A DNA stretch of 22,050 nt from an uncultured Alistipes sp. (GTDB lineage: Bacteria; Bacteroidota; Bacteroidia; Bacteroidales; Rikenellaceae), in NCBI GenBank assembly GCA_900544265.1, contig UQUQ01000037.1:1-22050 (forward strand), given 5' to 3'. Below, in pieces: positions 1 to 10,559 of the stretch. A program made the position numbers and the translations under genes. How positions within the stretch are numbered: the first letter of the stretch is position 1; every line of letters starts with the position of its first letter. The notes beneath the pieces are model-generated. The model saw nothing but the letters and a program-made list of their open reading frames with translations. It was not told the origin of the DNA and did not search any database.

Positions 1-237
1 TGGATACCTCACGCCAAACGAAAAATTTAAACAAATTATTAATCAGAATTCTGTTGCATTTGCAAGTTGAATTCAGCCTTTCAGAAAAATAAAAGAAAAT
101 AATATCAAAAGGAAAACGGCAATCTGTTGAAAAAGAAAAAAACTAAAAAGTTGTGCACACTTTCAACACCCTTTATTTCTTTTCTTATTTCATTATTAAA
201 ATTAACTTGAATTAAAAAATAAAAAGAAAAGCAAGCG
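1..237. other. AT-rich intergenic leader upstream of nadA
   Basis: No credible gene is visible here. The stretch is very AT-rich, with long A and T runs, and changes abruptly to high-GC coding sequence at the nadA start. A 10-bp palindrome (CAGAATTCTG) lies at 44-53. I found no exact TAnnTTTG -7 box, so the nadA promoter cannot be placed; the TAACTTGA near 203 is only a near match. A 60-codon minus-strand frame crossing this spacer has low-complexity Phe-rich content and is probably spurious. Confidence 0.6.
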
Positions 238-1179
<942 letters not shown>

Positions 1180-1223
1180 ATCTTATGAAGCAAACCAAAA
1201 CCAAACGACAAACCGTATCGTAC

Positions 1224-3362
1224 ATGAAGAGACTCTTTTTACTTTTGGCTGCGGCGTGCGTGACCCTGACGGCCGCGGCGGACGAGGGCATGTGGATGCT
1301 GCCCTACCTGCAGCGCATGAACATCAAGCAGATGAAGGAGCGCGGCTGCAAACTTTCGGCCGAGGAGATCTACAGCGTGAACCACTCCTCGCTCAAGGAT
1401 GCCGTCGTCGTCTTCGGCGGCGGCTGCACGGGCGAGATCGTCTCGCCCGAGGGGCTGCTCTTTACCAACCACCACTGCGGCTACGCCTCGATCCAGAGCC
1501 TCTCGTCGGTCGAGCACGACTACCTGAAGTATGGCTTCTGGGCGATGTCGAATGCCGAGGAGCTGCCCGCTCCGGGGCTCGAGGCGCGCTTCGTGCGCCG
1601 GATTGCCGACGTGACGCCCGAAATTGTGGGCAACGTCCCCTCGACGGCCGGTGAAGAGGAGTACGCCCGCATCACCAAAGATAACATCGCCGCACTGCGG
1701 GAGCGCATGCAGCAGGAGAACCCCGGCATGGAGGTCGAGATCGAATCCTTCTTCGGCGGCAACCAGTTCTTCGCGTTCGTCATGGAGGTCTACACGGATG
1801 TCCGCCTGGTGGGCACGCCCCCCTCGTCGATCGGCAAGTTCGGCGGGGATACCGACAACTGGATGTGGCCGCGCCATACGGGCGATTTCTCGATCTTCCG
1901 CGTCTATGCCGGACCGGACAACCGTCCGGCGGACTATTCGCCCGAAAACCGCCCCTACAGGGCCGAGAAATACCTCAAGGTCTCGCTCGGCGGATACGAC
2001 CGCGGCGACTTCGCCATGGTGATGGGCTTCCCCGGCTCGACCGAGCGTTACATGACCTCCTACGAGATCGACAACCTGCTCGGATCGGAGAATCCGCAGC
2101 GCATCTTCATCCGCGGCGAGCGGCAGGCGATCCTCTGGAAGGACATGATGGCCGACGATGCCGTGCGCATCCAGTACGCCTCGAAATACGCCCGTTCGTC
2201 GAACTACTGGAAGAATTCGATCGGCATGTCGCGCGGGCTGGAGAAACTCGGCGTAAAGGCCCGCAAGCAGGCGCAGGAGGCGTCGTTCCAGGCCTGGGCC
2301 GAAAAGAATACGCTGCCCGAGGAGGGATACATCGACGCGCTGGAGAAGATCCGCCGCGCCGAGGAGGCGGGCGGTCCGATCTATGCCGGGGTGCAGTACC
2401 TAACGGAGGCGTTCCTCGCGGCCGTCGAGGTGCTGTCGCCCGTCCGACAGTTCATCGACACGAAGACGATGACCCTGCGCGACAGCCTCGGGGATGTCGA
2501 GGCCCTCAAGGCGCAGCTGGCCGACTGGTACAGGGACTACAATCCGGCCACGGACCGCAAGGTGGCCCGGCGCATGCTGACGATCGCCCGCGAGCAGATG
2601 AAGCAGCTGCCGTCGTTCTATGCGGAAAAGGTCGACAAGGAGTTCGGCGGCAATATAGACGCCTATGTGGATGATCTTTACGACCGCTCGCTCTTCACCT
2701 CCGAAGAGCGGGTGCTGGCGCTCATCGACGACTATGCCCCCGGGAAGATCGCCGACGATCCGGGCGTGGCGCTGGCCACCTCAGTCTGGTCGAAGTATCT
2801 CGAGCTGGGCAAGGCCTACCGCGAGGCCCACAAGGGGTATGCCGAGGGCAAGCGCAAGTACATTGCCGGCCTGATGCTGCAGCAGCCCCGCAAGGCGTGG
2901 GCGCCGGATGCCAACTTCACGATCCGCCTGACCTACGGCAACGTGCTGCCCTACTCGCCGGCCGACGGCATCGAGTACAACTACTACACGACGCTCAAGG
3001 GGGTGATGGAGAAGGAGGACCCCGCGAACCCCGCCGAGTTCACCGTGCCCGAACGGCTGAAGGAGCTCTATGCGGCGCGTGATTTCGGTCCCTATGCCAA
3101 TGCGAAGGGCGAGATGCCGGTGGCCTTCCTCTCGAACCTCGACATTACGGGAGGCAACTCCGGTTCGCCCGTGATGAACGCCCGCGGCGAGCTGATCGGC
3201 CTGGCCTTCGACGGCAACTGGGAGGCGATGTCGGGCGACGTGGCCTTCGAGCCCGATCTGCAGCGCATGATCGCCGTCGATGTACGCTACGTGTTGTTCA
3301 TCATCGACAAGTTCGCCGGCGCCGGCTGGCTCCTGGACGAGATGGAGATCGTCGGCCGCTGA
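1224..3362 (+). CDS. S46 family dipeptidyl-peptidase, DPP7-type
   Basis: Exported serine exopeptidase that removes dipeptides from peptide N-termini; S46 enzymes feed peptide catabolism in Bacteroidota. The start at 1224 gives a signal peptide (MKRLFLLLAAACVTLTAAA) and a 712-residue precursor; an in-frame ATG at 1185 would add 13 polar residues before it. Catalytic residues by motif are H84 (TNHHCGY), D221 (HTGDF) and S646 (GGNSGSP). N212, W213 and R217 in DNWMWPR and D663 in FDGN match the residues that hold the substrate N-terminus in characterised S46 enzymes. The residue 18 positions after the catalytic Ser is G664. Known DPP7 enzymes, which prefer hydrophobic P1, have Gly here, while Asp/Glu-specific DPP11 has Arg. 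A strong terminator follows the gene. The DPP7 substrate class is inferred from that one position; the family call is very secure. Confidence 0.95.
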   Translation: MKRLFLLLAAACVTLTAAADEGMWMLPYLQRMNIKQMKERGCKLSAEEIYSVNHSSLKDAVVVFGGGCTGEIVSPEGLLFTNHHCGYASIQSLSSVEHDYLKYGFWAMSNAEELPAPGLEARFVRRIADVTPEIVGNVPSTAGEEEYARITKDNIAALRERMQQENPGMEVEIESFFGGNQFFAFVMEVYTDVRLVGTPPSSIGKFGGDTDNWMWPRHTGDFSIFRVYAGPDNRPADYSPENRPYRAEKYLKVSLGGYDRGDFAMVMGFPGSTERYMTSYEIDNLLGSENPQRIFIRGERQAILWKDMMADDAVRIQYASKYARSSNYWKNSIGMSRGLEKLGVKARKQAQEASFQAWAEKNTLPEEGYIDALEKIRRAEEAGGPIYAGVQYLTEAFLAAVEVLSPVRQFIDTKTMTLRDSLGDVEALKAQLADWYRDYNPATDRKVARRMLTIAREQMKQLPSFYAEKVDKEFGGNIDAYVDDLYDRSLFTSEERVLALIDDYAPGKIADDPGVALATSVWSKYLELGKAYREAHKGYAEGKRKYIAGLMLQQPRKAWAPDANFTIRLTYGNVLPYSPADGIEYNYYTTLKGVMEKEDPANPAEFTVPERLKELYAARDFGPYANAKGEMPVAFLSNLDITGGNSGSPVMNARGELIGLAFDGNWEAMSGDVAFEPDLQRMIAVDVRYVLFIIDKFAGAGWLLDEMEIVGR

Positions 3363-3386
3363 GCGCGCTCCCGTGCACGCACACCG

Positions 3387-3418
3387 AGCCCCGCAGCCTC
3401 GCCGCTGCGGGGCTTTTT
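3387..3418 (+). terminator. Rho-independent terminator after the S46 peptidase
   Basis: An 11-bp perfect GC-rich stem (AGCCCCGCAGC at 3387-3397 pairing with 3404-3414) has a 6-nt loop and is followed by a T run. It lies 24 bp past the stop codon and closes the nadA/S46 unit. Confidence 0.9.
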
Positions 3419-3513
3419 CTTCGCCGGGGCGGAGGGGACGGCTTGCTGTCGGGCGCGCTCTTCTTTGCATCCGTAAACAAAAACGGCGTATCGCTTTTCG
3501 TTTCTGACAAAAA

Positions 3514-3539
3514 TTACTAATTTTGACAGAAATTAGTAA
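3514..3539. repeat. Inverted repeat overlapping the metG promoter
   Basis: Perfect 10-bp arms, TTACTAATTT (3514-3523) and AAATTAGTAA (3530-3539), are separated by 6 bp. The element covers the predicted -7 box and ends 20 bp before the metG start. The segment 3501-3520 is also an imperfect tandem copy of 3521-3539. It could be a repressor operator or a 5'-UTR hairpin. There is no T-run typical of a terminator, and the function is not known. Confidence 0.7.
3518..3525 (+). promoter_or_regulatory. Putative -7 box of the metG promoter
   Basis: TAATTTTG matches the Bacteroidota sigma-ABfr -7 consensus TAnnTTTG exactly and lies 34 bp before the metG ATG. No clear -33 TTG was found at the usual distance, so this is a motif-based call. 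Confidence 0.55.
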
Positions 3540-3559
3540 GATTGTATCCGTATTGTTTT

Positions 3560-5602
3560 ATGGCTAAAGAGTTTAAACGATATCTTGTCACTTCGGCACT
3601 CCCCTACGCCAACGGACCGGTGCACATCGGCCACCTGGCGGGAGTCTACATACCTTCGGACATCTATACGCGCTACCTGCGCCTGAAGGGATGCGACGTC
3701 ATCTCGGTCTGCGGCTCGGACGAGCACGGCGTGCCCATCACGATCAAGGCCCGCAAGGAGGGTGTTACCCCGCAGCAGATCGTCGATCGCTACCACAGCC
3801 TCATCAAGCGTTCGTTCGAGCGCCTCGGCATGTCGTTCGACATCTATTCGCGCACCTCGTCGCAGGTACATGCGCAGACCGCCTCGGACTTCTTCCACAA
3901 GCTCTACGACGAGGGGAAGTTCATCGAGCGCACCTCGATGCAGTATTACGACGAGGAGGCGCAGACCTTCCTTGCCGACCGCTACATCGTGGGTACCTGC
4001 CCCAAGTGCGGCTACGACCGCGCCTACGGCGACCAGTGCGAGAAGTGCGGGTCGACGCTCTCGCCCGACGAACTGATCGAGCCGCACAGCGCCGTGTCGG
4101 GTTCGGTGCCCGTCAAGCGGGAGACCAAACACTGGTATCTTCCGCTGGATCAGTATGAAGGATTCCTCCGCAAGTGGATTCTGGAAGGACACCGCGAGTG
4201 GAAGTCGAACGTCTACGGGCAGTGCAAGAGCTGGCTCGACGGCGGCCTGCAGCCCCGTGCCGTGAGCCGCGACCTGGACTGGGGCATTCCCGTTCCGGTC
4301 GAGGGGGCCGAGGGCAAGGTGCTCTACGTCTGGTTCGATGCGCCGATCGGCTACATTTCGGCCACGAAGGAGCTTACGCCCGAGTGGGAGAAGTACTGGA
4401 AGTCGGAGGATACGAAGCTGGTACATTTCATCGGAAAGGACAACATCGTCTTCCACTGCATCGTCTTCCCGTCGATGCTCAAGGCGCACGGCGGATACAT
4501 CCTGCCCGACAATGTTCCGGCCAACGAATTCCTGAACCTCGAGGGGGACAAGATCTCCACCTCGCGCAACTGGGCCGTCTGGCTGCACGAATACCTCGAC
4601 GAGTTCCCGGGCAAGGAGGACGTGCTGCGCTATGTGCTCTGCGCCAATGCCCCCGAGACGAAGGACAACGACTTCACGTGGAAGGATTTCCAGGCCCGCA
4701 ACAACAACGAGCTGGTCGCCGTGCTGGGTAATTTCGTCAACCGGGCCCTCGTGCTGACGAAGAAGTATTGCGACGGCAAGGTGCCCGCCTGCGGCGAGCT
4801 GAACGACTACGATCGTGCCACGATCGCCGAGATGGCCGCCGTGCGCGGCTCGCTCGAGAGCAACATCGAAAACTACCACTTCCGTGAGGCGTTGAAGGAT
4901 GCCATGAACATCGCCCGCATCGGCAACAAGTACCTCGCCGACACGGAGCCGTGGAAGGTCATCAAGAGTGACCGTGCGCGGGTCGAAACGATCCTGAACG
5001 TCGCCCTCCAGATCACAGCCAATACGGCCATCGCCATCGAGCCCTTCATGCCCTTCTCTGCGGAGAAGATCCTCCGGATGCTTGCCGTGGAGAAGTTCGG
5101 CTGGGAGCGCCTCGGTACGATGGACCTTGTTCCGGCAGGCCATGCGATCGGCGAACCCGAGCTCCTCTTCGAGAAGATCGAGGACGACGTGATCCAGCGG
5201 CAGTTGGACAAGCTCGCGGCCACGAAGAAGGCAAACCAGGCTGCTGAAACTGCACAACATGTTGAAGCACAGAAAGATACGATACAGTTCGATGATTTTC
5301 AGAAGATGGACATCCGCGTTTCGACCATCCTCTCGGCCGAGAAGGTGGCCAAGACGAAGAAACTCCTGAAGCTGAAGGTCGATACGGGGATCGATCAGCG
5401 GGAGATCGTCTCGGGCATTGCCGAGCACTTCACGCCCGAGGAGCTGGTCGGCCGTCAGGTGCTGGTGCTTGTCAACCTGGCGCCCCGCGAACTGAAGGGT
5501 ATCCTTTCGCGCGGCATGATCCTCATGGCCGAGGATGCCTCGGGCAAGCTGCGGCTGCTCGGACCCGACGACAGGACCTCCAACGGCGCGATTGTCGGCT
5601 GA
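3560..5602 (+). CDS. metG: Methionyl-tRNA synthetase with fused C-terminal tRNA-binding domain
   Basis: Charges tRNA-Met with methionine in the cytoplasm. This is a 680-residue class I synthetase. HIGH lies at 22-25 and the KMSKS-equivalent is KISTS at 331-335. The connective-peptide zinc knuckle uses CPKC (147-150) and CEKC (160-163). The anticodon-binding helical domain runs to about 550. After a lysine/glutamine-rich linker, an EMAP-II/Trbp111-like OB-fold tRNA-binding domain occupies about 576-680 ([27 protein letters not shown]). The start at 3560 ([19 protein letters not shown]) is chosen over an in-frame ATG six codons earlier because it gives the normal synthetase N-terminus and leaves room for the 5'-UTR. 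The gene appears to have its own promoter, covered by a palindrome, and seems monocistronic. ilvE begins 111 bp later, without a convincing terminator between. Confidence 0.98.
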   Translation: MAKEFKRYLVTSALPYANGPVHIGHLAGVYIPSDIYTRYLRLKGCDVISVCGSDEHGVPITIKARKEGVTPQQIVDRYHSLIKRSFERLGMSFDIYSRTSSQVHAQTASDFFHKLYDEGKFIERTSMQYYDEEAQTFLADRYIVGTCPKCGYDRAYGDQCEKCGSTLSPDELIEPHSAVSGSVPVKRETKHWYLPLDQYEGFLRKWILEGHREWKSNVYGQCKSWLDGGLQPRAVSRDLDWGIPVPVEGAEGKVLYVWFDAPIGYISATKELTPEWEKYWKSEDTKLVHFIGKDNIVFHCIVFPSMLKAHGGYILPDNVPANEFLNLEGDKISTSRNWAVWLHEYLDEFPGKEDVLRYVLCANAPETKDNDFTWKDFQARNNNELVAVLGNFVNRALVLTKKYCDGKVPACGELNDYDRATIAEMAAVRGSLESNIENYHFREALKDAMNIARIGNKYLADTEPWKVIKSDRARVETILNVALQITANTAIAIEPFMPFSAEKILRMLAVEKFGWERLGTMDLVPAGHAIGEPELLFEKIEDDVIQRQLDKLAATKKANQAAETAQHVEAQKDTIQFDDFQKMDIRVSTILSAEKVAKTKKLLKLKVDTGIDQREIVSGIAEHFTPEELVGRQVLVLVNLAPRELKGILSRGMILMAEDASGKLRLLGPDDRTSNGAIVG

Positions 5603-5607
5603 CGGGC

Positions 5608-5616
5608 GGGGGGGGG
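5608..5616 (+). repeat. Homopolymeric G9 tract after metG
   Basis: Nine consecutive G lie 5 bp after the metG stop, in the metG-ilvE spacer. They are outside any coding frame. The tract is long enough to be prone to slippage, but nothing here shows that it varies. Confidence 0.6.
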
Positions 5617-5713
5617 CTGGACGGCGGGATCGTCCGGTTTTGCCGTCTGTTCTTATTCTCCGGTGATGCGGCCGGAAACTTGTTAACGGATTACACCTTA
5701 AAACAGATCAAAT

Positions 5714-6727
5714 ATGGAAAACATGGATTGGAGTGCCTTGGGTTTTAACTACTACAAGACCGATTGGAATGTACGCTTTCATTTCACCGACGGCAAATGG
5801 AGTGAAATGGAGGTTACCGATGACGAGTACATCAAGATGCACATGTCGGCCTCGTGCCTGCACTACGGCATCGAACTTTTCGAGGGACTGAAGGCCTTCC
5901 GTGGTATTGACGGCAAGGTGCGCCTCTTCCGTGTCGACGAGAATGCACGCCGTCTGCAATCTTCGGCCAAGCGCCTCTGCCTGCCGGTGCCGAGTCTCGA
6001 GATGATTATCGACGCCTGCGTCGAGGTGGTGCGCCGCAACGAGCGCTTCATTCCGCCCTACGGCACGGGTGCTTCGCTCTACCTGCGTCCCGTGATGTTC
6101 GGAACGACGGCCGGCCTGGGCGTAAAACCCGCCAAGGATGCGCTGCTGATCGTCTACTGCTCGCCCGTCGGTGCCTACTTCAAGTCGGGCATCAAGCCGA
6201 TTCTGGTCGCCATTGACCGTGAACAGGACCGCGCTGCTCCACGTGGAACAGGCGATGTGAAGGTGGGCGGAAACTATGCTGCAAGCCTCCTTTCGGGTGA
6301 AAAGGCACACGAACTCGGCTATTCCAACGTGATGTATCTCGATGCTGCCGAGCACAAGTATATCGAAGAGTGCGGTGCGGCCAACTTCTTCGGTATCAAG
6401 GAGGGCAAGTATATTACGCCGAAGTCGCCTTCGGTGCTGCCGTCGATCACGAACAAGAGCCTGCGCCAGCTGGCCGCCGACATGGGTCTGACGGTTGAGG
6501 AGCGCAAGATTCCGGTCGATGAGCTGCCGACCTTTGAGGAGTGTGGTGCGTGCGGTACGGCGGCGGTCATCTCCCCTATCGGCAAGATTTTCGACATGCA
6601 GACCAATGCCGTTTATGAGTACGGTTCTGAGGTCGGCAAGGTTTCGTTGGCGCTCTACAATGCGCTGCAGGATATTCAGTACGGCCGTGCTGAAGACAAG
6701 TACGGCTGGTGCACTTTCGTTGAGTAA
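5714..6727 (+). CDS. ilvE: Branched-chain amino acid aminotransferase (group II)
   Basis: PLP-dependent, fold-type IV transaminase that interconverts Val, Leu and Ile with their 2-oxo acids using glutamate/2-oxoglutarate; the last step of branched-chain synthesis. It has 337 residues, typical of the longer group II (BCAT-like) enzymes. Visible signatures are HYGIELFEGLKAFR (50-63), the Schiff-base lysine K183 in GDVKVGGNYAASL, the conserved EECGAANFF (218-226) and the phosphate-binding GTAAVISPI (281-289). The start at 5714 is used; ATG at 5723 is possible. No other ilv or leu genes adjoin. The gene converges on mnmG with a bidirectional terminator after the stop. Codons 174-179 contain a parS-like palindrome and use cca and aca, which occur nowhere else among its 15 Pro and 14 Thr codons. 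Confidence 0.97.
   Translation: MENMDWSALGFNYYKTDWNVRFHFTDGKWSEMEVTDDEYIKMHMSASCLHYGIELFEGLKAFRGIDGKVRLFRVDENARRLQSSAKRLCLPVPSLEMIIDACVEVVRRNERFIPPYGTGASLYLRPVMFGTTAGLGVKPAKDALLIVYCSPVGAYFKSGIKPILVAIDREQDRAAPRGTGDVKVGGNYAASLLSGEKAHELGYSNVMYLDAAEHKYIEECGAANFFGIKEGKYITPKSPSVLPSITNKSLRQLAADMGLTVEERKIPVDELPTFEECGACGTAAVISPIGKIFDMQTNAVYEYGSEVGKVSLALYNALQDIQYGRAEDKYGWCTFVE
6235..6250. promoter_or_regulatory. parS-like ParB-binding site inside ilvE (15/16 match)
   Basis: TGCTCCACGTGGAACA differs at one position from the parS palindrome TGTTCCACGTGGAACA that occurs intact 618 bp downstream. It lies in ilvE from the third base of codon 174 through codon 179. The codons cca and aca within it are unique in the gene, which suggests selection on the DNA sequence as well as on the protein. 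ParB binding is inferred from the known consensus TGTTnCACGTGnAACA. Confidence 0.7.
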
Positions 6728-6742
6728 GGTTGCACTATATCG

Positions 6743-6780
6743 AAATAAAAGGCGGATAGATTTCTATCCGCCTTTTATTT
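6743..6780. terminator. Bidirectional terminator between ilvE and mnmG
   Basis: A 17-bp perfect stem (6743-6759 with 6764-6780) has a 4-nt loop. It has an A-tract on the left and a T-tract on the right, so it works as an intrinsic terminator on both strands. It sits 16 bp after the ilvE stop and about 100 bp after the mnmG stop. Confidence 0.92.
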
Positions 6781-6852
6781 TAATGGTATTTTATTATATT
6801 CTATTTTTTCCTCCTGCTTTTTACCTTTTGTGTTTCACCTTTCACCTTATTT

Positions 6853-6868
6853 TGTTCCACGTGGAACA
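6853..6868. promoter_or_regulatory. parS centromere site (perfect 16-bp palindrome)
   Basis: TGTTCCACGTGGAACA matches the conserved bacterial chromosomal parS consensus TGTTnCACGTGnAACA exactly and is a perfect palindrome. It lies in the intergenic spacer, 9 bp past the mnmG stop codon and beyond the ilvE terminator, where it is free of coding constraint. ParB loads at such sites and spreads to form the segregation complex. A second near-perfect copy is at 6235-6250. No parA or parB is in the window. Confidence 0.85.
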
Positions 6869-6877
6869 CTTCACGGA

Positions 6878-8752
<1,875 letters not shown>

Positions 8753-8809
8753 GGTTGTGCGACAGGTAAATTGGTCTTATTGGTTTGTCGGCAGTGCTGC
8801 GAGCCGCTG

Positions 8810-9244
8810 TCATTGTTCCTCCTCCCAGAATTTCAGGTACTTGTCCTCCTTGCGGTGCATCTGTGCGTTGGTGCGGGGCGTCTTGTCCCCCTGTCCGCAG
8901 AGGTGCAGCAGGCCGTGGACCACCACGCGGCGCATCTCCTGCAGGCGCGTGGCGCCGTACTCCCGGGCGTTGTCCGCCACGGTCTCCACGTCGATGAAGA
9001 TGTCGCCCGATACGGTGCGCGTGCCACGTCGGTCGCTGTAGTCGAACGTGATGACATCCGTGTAGTAGTCGTGTCCCAGGTACTGGCGGTTCATCTCCAG
9101 CAGCCTGGCCGCCGAGCAGAAGATGTAGCACACCTCGCCGAGGGTGTATCCTTCGGCCAGGGCCACGTCGTGCAGCCACTGTGCCGTCCGCCGTTTTTCG
9201 GGCAGCCGGTAGCGGCAGTCGTCGGTATAGTATCGTACAGCCAT
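8810..9244 (-). CDS. ybeY: Endoribonuclease YbeY (rRNA maturation factor)
   Basis: Metal-dependent single-strand RNase family involved in 16S rRNA 3'-end maturation and ribosome quality control. The start at 9244 gives 144 residues beginning MAVRYYTDDC; an in-frame ATG at 9283 would add 13 charged residues that do not resemble the family. The signature region is DVITFDYSD (63-71), SGDIFID (79-85) and the metal motif HGLLHLCGQGD (110-120). The first two ligands are H110 and H114. At the place of the usual third His (HGxLHLxGYDH) the protein has D120, a change I believe is common in Bacteroidota. mnmG follows 57 bp downstream. Upstream, 190 bp separate it from envC, including a hairpin right after the envC stop, so ybeY may use a separate promoter that I could not identify. 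Confidence 0.93.
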   Translation of the reverse strand: MAVRYYTDDCRYRLPEKRRTAQWLHDVALAEGYTLGEVCYIFCSAARLLEMNRQYLGHDYYTDVITFDYSDRRGTRTVSGDIFIDVETVADNAREYGATRLQEMRRVVVHGLLHLCGQGDKTPRTNAQMHRKEDKYLKFWEEEQ

Positions 9245-9405
9245 TTTTTCCGGTTTGATTCTCTCTTTTCCCTCTTCCTGCACGCCCGTTCCGTCGGTAT
9301 GGGGCCTCCCCTTCTCTCTCCTCGGTGCGAGTGTCGGAATCCCTTTGTTTTAGCCCCTTTTCCGCCTCTTTCACGCGAAATCTGTCCCTTTGTGGATCCA
9401 TCCTT

Positions 9406-9434
9406 CCCCGATTGCCGCGACGGCCTTGTCGGGG
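9406..9434 (-). promoter_or_regulatory. GC-rich hairpin immediately after the envC-like gene
   Basis: A two-part stem (CCCCGA/TCGGGG enclosing GCCG/CGGC) abuts the stop codon of the EnvC-like gene. No T-tract follows on the minus strand, so it is not a classical intrinsic terminator. It may protect the 3' end or attenuate read-through into ybeY. The rest of the 190-bp spacer (9245-9434) holds no gene that I can support. Confidence 0.45.
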
Positions 9435-10559
9435 CTATTTGCGGAAGCAGTTTTCGGCCCGCATCTTCTCGTTCGGATTGGGCGGGTAGATGCCGAAGAC
9501 GAGTTTGTACTCCGTCTCCATCGTCATGACGTCGAGCGCCGAGCCGATGGTGCCCAACTGCTGGTTGCGCGCCACCTTCTGGTTCTTCTCCACGCAGACC
9601 GTCCCCATGTTGGCATAGGAGGTGATGTATTCGCCGTGCGCCACGTAGACGTCGTATTTGCTTGTGATGCGGTTGCGCTTGATGTCGACAACCTTGCCTT
9701 CGTAGATCGAGATGACCTGCGCCCCCTTGGGTCCCGTGATCTCGGCGATGTTCTCCTTGTAGCGTTTCACGCGCCCTCCGGCCACGGGCAGGCGCAGTCC
9801 CGTCGTCTTGGTCGAGAACGACGCACCGGCCGTGTTGCCCTTCGTGAGCTTGCGCAGCTCGTTGATGGCCACGTCCAGCTGCTGCTCCTGCGAGAGCTTG
9901 CGCTGCAGGGCCGACTTCTCCTTTTGCGAGAGCTGCCGGATGCTCGCCCGGGCGTTGCGGGCGTCGCGTTCGAGGCTCTGTTTCTGCGACGCGAGCTTGC
10001 GCGTCACCGAATCGAGCGAGCGGTTGCGCAGGTCGAGTTCCTCCTTTTCGCGCCGTACCCGATCGCTCAGGTCGGCAATCTCGTGCAGCTTGCGTTCGCG
10101 CAGAGAGGCCATCTCGCGCAGGGCGGCAATGCGCCGCGCCACGTCGCGGAAGTCGCGCGCCGAGAAGATGTAGGTCAGGTAGTCGTTGTGGCGGTAGTTG
10201 CGCCACGCCTCGCGGACCATCGCGGCATACTGCTCGCGGTTGCGGGTGAGCGAAGCGCTCAGATTCCCCGCCACGCTGTCCTTGCGGGCAATCTCCTCGC
10301 GAAGCATCCCCGCCTGCTTCTCGGTCTCTTCGAGCAGCTGGTTGCGCGACTCGATCTGCCGGGCCAGCCTTCCGACCCGCTCCTCGGTCGCCGCGCGCCC
10401 CTTCTTCAGGCGTGCGATCTCCTGCTCTTCGTTCGCGATCTTCTTTTCGAGGGCCGCGATGACGCGTTTCTGCGCCTCGATCTTGTCGATGTTCTGCGCC
10501 GAGGCGCCTGCGGCGGTCAGCAGCAATACGGAGAGCAGTATGTAGAGCGGTTTCATCAT
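9435..10559 (-). CDS. EnvC/NlpD-like murein hydrolase activator with degenerate LytM domain
   Basis: Exported coiled-coil protein likely to activate peptidoglycan amidases during cell separation. It has 374 residues: a signal peptide (cleavage near ASA-Q, 21/22), a long charged coiled coil (about 24-245) and a C-terminal M23/LytM-type domain (about 254-360, GLRLPVAGG to VFGIYPP). The catalytic M23 signatures are gone: the HxxxD segment reads KENIAEITGPKGAQV, the usual YAHL is YANM (315-318), and the HLHFE strand is TMETEYKLVFG. Only H308 remains near the expected second motif. That pattern fits a non-catalytic activator of the EnvC/NlpD kind. The start codon overlaps the upstream TPR gene stop by 4 bp (ATGA), which indicates translational coupling. 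A hairpin follows the stop. Confidence 0.9.
   Translation of the reverse strand: MMKPLYILLSVLLLTAAGASAQNIDKIEAQKRVIAALEKKIANEEQEIARLKKGRAATEERVGRLARQIESRNQLLEETEKQAGMLREEIARKDSVAGNLSASLTRNREQYAAMVREAWRNYRHNDYLTYIFSARDFRDVARRIAALREMASLRERKLHEIADLSDRVRREKEELDLRNRSLDSVTRKLASQKQSLERDARNARASIRQLSQKEKSALQRKLSQEQQLDVAINELRKLTKGNTAGASFSTKTTGLRLPVAGGRVKRYKENIAEITGPKGAQVISIYEGKVVDIKRNRITSKYDVYVAHGEYITSYANMGTVCVEKNQKVARNQQLGTIGSALDVMTMETEYKLVFGIYPPNPNEKMRAENCFRK

Noticed and set aside
152..160. TTGTGCACA resembling a DnaA box
   Set aside because: One mismatch to TTATnCACA, single copy with no cluster or AT-rich unwinding repeats nearby; not enough for an origin despite the parS sites.
1185..1223. Earlier start for the S46 peptidase
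   Set aside because: It would put 13 polar residues ahead of a standard signal peptide; the ATG at 1224 fits export and family length better.
3533..5428. 631-codon open frame on the minus strand opposite metG
   Set aside because: Shadow of a high-GC gene: the plus strand encodes a complete MetRS with all motifs, while the antisense translation is Arg/Val/Leu-rich with no recognisable domain.
5619..5655. Hairpin after metG as an intrinsic terminator
   Set aside because: Only 5-6 bp stems can be drawn (GGACG/CGTCC or GACGGC/GCCGTC) with large loops and a short T-run; too weak to call.
6542..6553. CxxC (C277-C280) in IlvE as a redox switch like that of human BCAT
   Set aside because: These cysteines precede the GTA phosphate motif, whereas the human pair follows it, so they are not equivalent positions.
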